NCBI GenBank assembly: GCA_017308235.1
Contig: JAFKFL010000013.1
Span: 124,001-188,000, forward strand
Direction: 5' to 3'
DNA: 64,000 nucleotides
Source of the DNA: Alphaproteobacteria bacterium
Lineage (GTDB): Bacteria > Pseudomonadota > Alphaproteobacteria > Reyranellales > Reyranellaceae
This document shows positions 59,772-64,000 of this stretch, piece after piece. Under the pieces are notes generated by a model. The model was not told the DNA's origin. It made no database searches and saw nothing but the letters and a program-made list of their open reading frames with translations. Made by a program: the position numbers and the translations under genes. Position 1 is the first letter of the stretch. Every line of letters begins with the position of its first letter.

Positions 59772-60242
59772 TCACTGCACCGGCGCCGACTTGAGGCGCC
59801 GCCAGTTCTCGCTCGCGCGCTCGGCGTTCTTGTGCGGGTCCTTGGCGAAGTTGGTGGGGCCGGCGGCGCCCGCGAACACGTAGAGATTGCCGTCGGAGAT
59901 GATCCAGTTGCGCGGATCGGCCTCGCGCTTCACGCCGTTGGCGAGGTTCATGGTGCAGGCGCCGCCGAACTGCGGCGCGTACTTGTCGGGATGCTGCCGG
60001 AACAAGTCGCGATGCTTGGCGCTGGCGAAGCGATAACGCTGGCCGTCCCACGTGAGCTCATAGGCCTCGACGCCCTGGACGGGCTTGCCGTCGGTGAAGT
60101 AGGCGACCGGGTCGTAGCCCTTCAAGGCGAGCCGCTGGCCCGTCGTTGCACCGGCCTGGGCCGATGCCGCGCGCGGGCGAATTCCTTCGAAGGTGAACAC
60201 CAGGGCGGGAAGGACTGCCAGCAGAGTACGGCGCTCAATCAT
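59772..60242 (-). CDS. YHS-domain-like exported protein
   Basis: 156 residues with a signal peptide (MIERRTLLAVLPALVFTFEG..., cleavage near ASA-Q) and the YHS-type pattern LALKGYDPVAYFTDGKPVQG, YRFASAKHRDLFRQHPDKYA and FGGACTMNLANG. YHS domains bind metal or small ligands; this periplasmic group is frequent in alphaproteobacteria with unknown role. The C-terminal part (NLYVFAGAAGPTNFAKDPHK) is also conserved-looking. Divergent from the Bug-family gene. Confidence 0.82.
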   Translation of the reverse strand: MIERRTLLAVLPALVFTFEGIRPRAASAQAGATTGQRLALKGYDPVAYFTDGKPVQGVEAYELTWDGQRYRFASAKHRDLFRQHPDKYAPQFGGACTMNLANGVKREADPRNWIISDGNLYVFAGAAGPTNFAKDPHKNAERASENWRRLKSAPVQ

Positions 60243-60412
60243 CGCGTCCTCCTGACGATGTCGGTTGTTCCGCGCTGCACATGGGCCGATGGAGCGGCAA
60301 AGTAAACAGCCGATTTCAATTTCGCGCGGGGGATTTCCATCGTTGACGACTCTCGCGGCCGCTATCGATACTCCGGCGAAACGGGTGGACGGACCAGATG
60401 GGAGGGAAGGGG

Positions 60413-61390
60413 ATGCCGATTCTGCGGCGCGATTTTCTGGGGAGCGGCGCGCTTGCCGTGGCGACGGCGGGCTTCGCCCGGACGGGGCATGCCGACGATT
60501 TTCCCGCCAAGCAAATCCGTTGGGTGATCCCCTTCGCGCCCGCCGGCAATTACGACGTGACCTCGCGGCTGGTGGCCGAGCCGATGGGCCGGCGGCTCGG
60601 CCAGACGGTCCTGATCGACAATCGCCCCGGCGCCGGCGGCGTGGTCGGTCTCGAGGCGACGGTCAATGCGCCGGCCGACGGCTATACGATCGTGATGGCA
60701 AGCTTCAGCGTCGCCTACGTGGCGCCGATCATGGCGGGCAAGCCGCAGATGCTTCAGGTCCTGGCGCCGGTCAGCCTGCTGACCACGGTGCCCACCCTGA
60801 TCGTCACGCGCGCCGACAGCCGCTTCGCCGACATGCGCGCCGTGCTGGCCGAAGTCCGCAGCAAGCCCGGCACGGTGAGCATGGGGCACTCCGGCAACGG
60901 CACCACCAACCATGTCGCTGTCCTGCGCCTGCAGGTGAACGAGAAGCTCTCGTTCAACGTCATTCCCTACCGGGGGTCGGGGCCGGGCGTGAACGATCTG
61001 TTGGCCGGCACGATCGACTGCTTCGCCGACCAGCTCACGAGCTCGATGCCGCACATCCGGTCCGGCAAGTTCCGGCCGTTGATGGTGTTTGGCCTCGACC
61101 GCATCCCCGACCTGCCCGACGTGCCGACGCTGAAGGACGTCGGCTGCGTTCCGTTCGAGGGCGGCACGACCGCGGGCGTGTTCGTGCGCGCCGAGACGCC
61201 GAAGGAGATCGTGGCGCGCCTGAACGACGGCGTGGTCGCGGGCCTCAAGGACGACAATGTGCAGAAGCGGCTCGGCGAGCTCGGCGCGATGGTGCGACCG
61301 TCGACGCCGGCTGAGTTCGCGGCACAACTTAAGGTTGATGAAGCGAACGTCTCCGAACTCCTGAAGATGGGCGCGCTAAAACCGGAATAG
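60413..61390 (+). CDS. Bug-family tripartite tricarboxylate transporter receptor
   Basis: 325 residues from the ATG at 60413 (AGGGAAGGGG upstream; another in-frame ATG at 60398). The start MPILRRDFLGSGALAVATAG has a twin-Arg-like RRDFLG motif, then the mature protein shows the Bug pattern: IRWVIPFAPAGNYDVTSRLV, VLIDNRPGAGGVVGLEATVN, ADGYTIVMAS, KLSFNVIPYRGSGPGVNDLL and FAPVPTLKD-like DVPTLKDVGC. It binds a carboxylate in the periplasm; the TctA/B membrane parts are not here. With the tartrate dehydratase-like gene next to it, a hydroxy-acid ligand is likely. Confidence 0.9.
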   Translation: MPILRRDFLGSGALAVATAGFARTGHADDFPAKQIRWVIPFAPAGNYDVTSRLVAEPMGRRLGQTVLIDNRPGAGGVVGLEATVNAPADGYTIVMASFSVAYVAPIMAGKPQMLQVLAPVSLLTTVPTLIVTRADSRFADMRAVLAEVRSKPGTVSMGHSGNGTTNHVAVLRLQVNEKLSFNVIPYRGSGPGVNDLLAGTIDCFADQLTSSMPHIRSGKFRPLMVFGLDRIPDLPDVPTLKDVGCVPFEGGTTAGVFVRAETPKEIVARLNDGVVAGLKDDNVQKRLGELGAMVRPSTPAEFAAQLKVDEANVSELLKMGALKPE

Positions 61391-61413
61391 GCGTTCCGAT
61401 TAGGCGATTCCTT

Positions 61414-62574
61414 TCAGGCGATCTCCTTCATCACCGACCAGAGATCTGATTTGCGCTCGAAGCCGATGCCCGGTGCCTCGGGCAGGGCGACGCGGCTGTC
61501 GACCACCGGACGGTCATCGGCGAAGCCGCCGAACGGCGCGAACACCTGCGGATAGGATTCGTTGCCGCCGCATTGCAGGCCGACGGCGATGTTGAGTGCG
61601 AACTGGTGCCCGCCGTGCGGCACGCAGCGCCGCGGCGACCAGCCGTTCGCCTTCAGCATGTCGAGCGTGCGCAGGTATTCGACCAGGCCATAGGAGAGCG
61701 CGGGATCGAACTGCAGGATGTCGCGGTCGGGCCGCAGCCCGCCGTGGCGGATGAGGTTGCGCGCGTCCTGCATCGAGAACAGGTTCTCGCCGGTCGCGAG
61801 TGGCGGCGCATACTGAGTGGCGAGGGCTGCATGCGCGAGATAGTCGAGCGGGTCGAGCGGCTCCTCGTACCAGCGCAAACCCATCGACTGGATCTCGCGG
61901 CCGAATTCGATGGCGGTCGTGAGGTCGAACTTGCCGTTGACGTCGATGGCGAGGCGATCGCCGTCGCCGACAAGGTTCAGCACCGCGTTGATGCGCTCGA
62001 GATCCACGGTCAGCGGCGCGCCGCCGACCTTCATCTTCACGCACGAATAGCCGAGATCGAGATACTGCCGCATCTCGTCCTTCAGTCCCTCGATGCCCTT
62101 GCCGGGATAGTAGTAGCCGCCGGCCGCGTAGACCCACGCCTTGGCGTCGTGATTGCCATCGTTGTAGCGGTCGGCAAGCAGCTTCCAGAGCGGCACGCGC
62201 TTGGCCTTGGCGAGCGCGTCCCACAGCGCCATGTCGAGCACGCCCACGGCCACCGAACGCTCGCCATGCCCGCCCGGCTTTTCGTTGGCCATCATCGCCG
62301 CCCAGCCCTTGGCCGGATCGAGCAGCCCTTCGTCGTCGAGCAGCGAGTCGGGCTTCGCGTCCAGCAATCGCTTGATGAAGCGTTCGTTCAAGAGTCCGTG
62401 CTGGGCGTAGCGGCCGTTGGAGTTGAAGCCGTAGCCGACCACGCGCTTGCCTTCGACCTTGAGGTCGGTGACGAGCGCCACCACCGACGCCGTCATCTGG
62501 CTGAAGTCGATATAGGCGTTGGCGATATTGGAGCGGATCGGCGAGACGATATCGCGTATGGCGACGATGCGCAT
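61414..62574 (-). CDS. tarD: D-tartrate dehydratase-like enolase-superfamily enzyme
   Basis: 386 residues, very close in pattern to the characterised D-tartrate dehydratase of Bradyrhizobium: KRVVGYGFNSNGRYAQHGLL, MMANEKPGGHGERSVAVGVL, WVYAAGGYYYPGKGIEGLKD, VKMKVGGAPL (catalytic Lys pair), DVNGKFDL and EEPLDPLDY metal ligands, GENLFSMQDARNLIRHGGLR, and RRCVPHGGHQFALNIAVGLQ (catalytic His). It would dehydrate D-tartrate to oxaloacetate with magnesium. Adjacent genes for a carboxylate receptor, an MFS carrier and an SMP-30-like lactonase fit hydroxy- or sugar-acid use. Confidence 0.85.
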   Translation of the reverse strand: MRIVAIRDIVSPIRSNIANAYIDFSQMTASVVALVTDLKVEGKRVVGYGFNSNGRYAQHGLLNERFIKRLLDAKPDSLLDDEGLLDPAKGWAAMMANEKPGGHGERSVAVGVLDMALWDALAKAKRVPLWKLLADRYNDGNHDAKAWVYAAGGYYYPGKGIEGLKDEMRQYLDLGYSCVKMKVGGAPLTVDLERINAVLNLVGDGDRLAIDVNGKFDLTTAIEFGREIQSMGLRWYEEPLDPLDYLAHAALATQYAPPLATGENLFSMQDARNLIRHGGLRPDRDILQFDPALSYGLVEYLRTLDMLKANGWSPRRCVPHGGHQFALNIAVGLQCGGNESYPQVFAPFGGFADDRPVVDSRVALPEAPGIGFERKSDLWSVMKEIA

Positions 62575-62656
62575 GGGACAACCGTAACGAATGGACTATC
62601 GGTCCGTTCTACAGGTCCGAGCCTCCATCCGCCAGTTGCGCCGTGTGAATACTACG

Positions 62657-63865
62657 TCATGTCGCGAACACGGCGCGGCGGTTCTGGCGGAACAGAAGCC
62701 ACCATGCGATGGCGCCGTTCAGCGCGTTCCAGGCGATGCCGTTGATGAAGGCGGCGCGGTAGGAGCCGGTGGCGTCGAACAGCACGCCGCCCATCCAGCC
62801 GCCCAGCGCCATGCCGACGATGGTCGCGGACACAGCAAGACCAATGCGCGCCCCGGCCTCGCGCGGCGAGAAATATTCACGCACGATGATGGCGTAGCTC
62901 GGCACGATGCCGCCCTGGAAGAGGCCGAACAGCGCCGACACGACATAGAGCGACGTCAGCGAGTCGGAGATCAGGTAGAGGAACAGGGCAACGGCCTGCA
63001 GCGTCGAGCCGAGCAGCAATGTCTTGATGCCGCCCACGCGGTCGGCGATCCAGCCCGAGCCGATGCGGCTCACGATGCCGAAGCCCAGCATCAGCGAGAG
63101 CATGATCGCACCCTGCGCCACGCCGTAGCCGAGATCGGCGCAGTAGGCGACGATGTGGACCTGCGGCATCGACATGGCGACGCAACAGCCGATGCCGGCG
63201 AGCGCCAGCCACGCCTGCAGGGCAAAGGGCGACAGGCCGAGTGCGCGCGAAGAGTGCAGCGAGGCTCCCGCGCTTTTTGTCCCTTCTTCGTGCTCCGTTA
63301 GGCGGTGGCGCAGTGTTAGACCGAGCGGCAGCATGGTGACCAGGCAAACGGCGCCCGCGATCAGATAGGCCGATCGCCAGCCATGATCGCTCACCAGGTG
63401 CTCGATGATGGGCGGCCAGATGGCGCCCGCGATGTAGTTGCCGGAGGAGCAGATGGCGACCGCGAGACCACGGCGCTTGCGGAACCAGTGCGAGAGGTCG
63501 GCGACCAGTGGGCTGAAGGTGGCAGCAGCGCCGAAGCCGATCAGAACCTGCCCGGCGGAGAAGGTCGCCACTGTCGGCGCGTAGGCGGCGGCCGCGAAAC
63601 CGGCCACCAGCAACAACGTGCTCAACGTCACCGTCAGGAGTGCGCCGCGCGTGTCGATCAGGCGACCCAGTGCGATGCTGCCGAGGCCGAAGCCCAGCAT
63701 GGTCGCGGTGTAGGAAAAGGACACCTCGGCACGCGTCACGCCGAAATCAGCCTGGATCGTCGGCAGCGCCACGACCACGGCCCACATGCCCACGCTGCCC
63801 AAGGTGCCGATAGCAACGCTGGCGGCGAGGCGCCACCAGGCATAACGCGAATCGATATAACTCAT
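62657..63865 (-). CDS. Major facilitator superfamily transporter
   Basis: 402 residues, 12 predicted helices. GTLGSVGMWAVVVALPTIQA begins helix 1, the loop 2-3 signature is GSIALGRLIDTRGALL, and FRKRRGLAVAICSSGNYIAG is the second-half loop motif of OFA/oxalate-formate-type carriers. MSYIDSRYAWWRLAASVAIG starts cleanly. Placed between the tartrate dehydratase-like and SMP-30-like genes on the same strand, so it likely imports the shared acid. Confidence 0.88.
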   Translation of the reverse strand: MSYIDSRYAWWRLAASVAIGTLGSVGMWAVVVALPTIQADFGVTRAEVSFSYTATMLGFGLGSIALGRLIDTRGALLTVTLSTLLLVAGFAAAAYAPTVATFSAGQVLIGFGAAATFSPLVADLSHWFRKRRGLAVAICSSGNYIAGAIWPPIIEHLVSDHGWRSAYLIAGAVCLVTMLPLGLTLRHRLTEHEEGTKSAGASLHSSRALGLSPFALQAWLALAGIGCCVAMSMPQVHIVAYCADLGYGVAQGAIMLSLMLGFGIVSRIGSGWIADRVGGIKTLLLGSTLQAVALFLYLISDSLTSLYVVSALFGLFQGGIVPSYAIIVREYFSPREAGARIGLAVSATIVGMALGGWMGGVLFDATGSYRAAFINGIAWNALNGAIAWWLLFRQNRRAVFAT

Positions 63866-63890
63866 GGCCTTACTTTACTTTCAATGACGA

Positions 63891-64000
63891 TCAGCCGCCG
63901 GCCGCGCCCTGGGTGTTGACGTACAGCGCATAGAGCGAGTGGCTCGCCGCCATGAACAAACGGTTGCGATAACGGCCGCCGAAGCAGACGTTGGCGCAAC
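63891..64000 (-). CDS. SMP-30/gluconolactonase-like protein, C-terminal end only
   Basis: The window ends inside this gene; the last 35 codons or so are present. CANVCFGGRYRNRLFMAASH and SLYALYVNTQG are the C-terminal strands of the SMP-30/gluconolactonase (LRE) beta-propeller, which hydrolyses sugar lactones. It lies 25 bp upstream of the MFS gene on the same strand, so the two are likely one operon. Confidence 0.8.
   Translation of the reverse strand, partial: CANVCFGGRYRNRLFMAASHSLYALYVNTQGAAGG

Overview
The window looks like chromosomal DNA of a high-GC alphaproteobacterium. The first 8.3 kb carry, all on the minus strand, the block rplU-rpmA-obgE-proB-proA-nadD/rsfS-rlmH-(hypothetical)-gpmI-ctpA, an order I know from Alphaproteobacteria. 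The many stand-alone catabolic genes (a Bug-family solute receptor, a tartrate-dehydratase-like enolase, hydantoinases, LLM and TauD oxidoreductases) suit a soil or freshwater Rhodospirillales/Reyranella-like organism. That placement is inference from gene content; the genus cannot be fixed from sequence alone.

Layout. 1-8.3 kb: housekeeping (translation, proline synthesis, NAD synthesis, glycolysis); NadD and RsfS share one open frame. 8.5-10.5 kb: tRNA-Ser(CGA), a decayed DNA-ligase fragment, a receiver-domain protein lacking its phospho-acceptor, then nearly 1 kb without a convincing gene. 10.5-18.3 kb: a fasciclin protein, a Cys-rich bufferin-like peptide, a class III cyclase/TPR protein, and a GH130 plus GT4 pair for an oligosaccharide or glycan. 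18.8-28.3 kb: single-gene accessory functions, including a 46-residue ORF coupled to a TauD gene, an LLM flavoenzyme with an MFS carrier, a PLP gamma-family enzyme and an Arr-type rifamycin ADP-ribosyltransferase.

28.6-45 kb: hydantoinase A/B operon; a divergent NimT-like exporter and NimR-like AraC regulator; a CmcJ/NvfI-family oxidoreductase; a LysR gene divergent from an aldo/keto reductase that carries one in-frame stop; an amino-acid receptor; an SbmA/BacA-like peptide transporter; a transmembrane Ser/Thr kinase with peptidoglycan-binding repeats; and an AAC(3)-I-like acetyltransferase. 44.8-51.2 kb: GYD, NUDIX and acyltransferase-3 genes, a second aldo/keto reductase, and a second class III cyclase/TPR gene with no ordinary start codon before its catalytic core.

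51.2-59.8 kb is the most distinctive part. It holds six co-directional genes: two secreted tail-fibre-like or glycine/asparagine-rich proteins, a secreted protein of six 16-residue repeats, a 107-residue mini-YD protein, a 1578-residue exported RHS protein with an N-terminal C39-like protease domain and a C-terminal HNH nuclease tip, and directly after it a DUF4265-type immunity protein. The island is bracketed by the intact 3' end of the cyclase gene and a decayed copy of the same 3' end, so a toxin locus seems to have been placed between two copies of a cyclase gene tail.

59.8-64 kb: a YHS-like protein, then a probable sugar-acid module (Bug receptor, D-tartrate dehydratase-like enolase, MFS carrier, and the end of an SMP-30/gluconolactonase-like gene).
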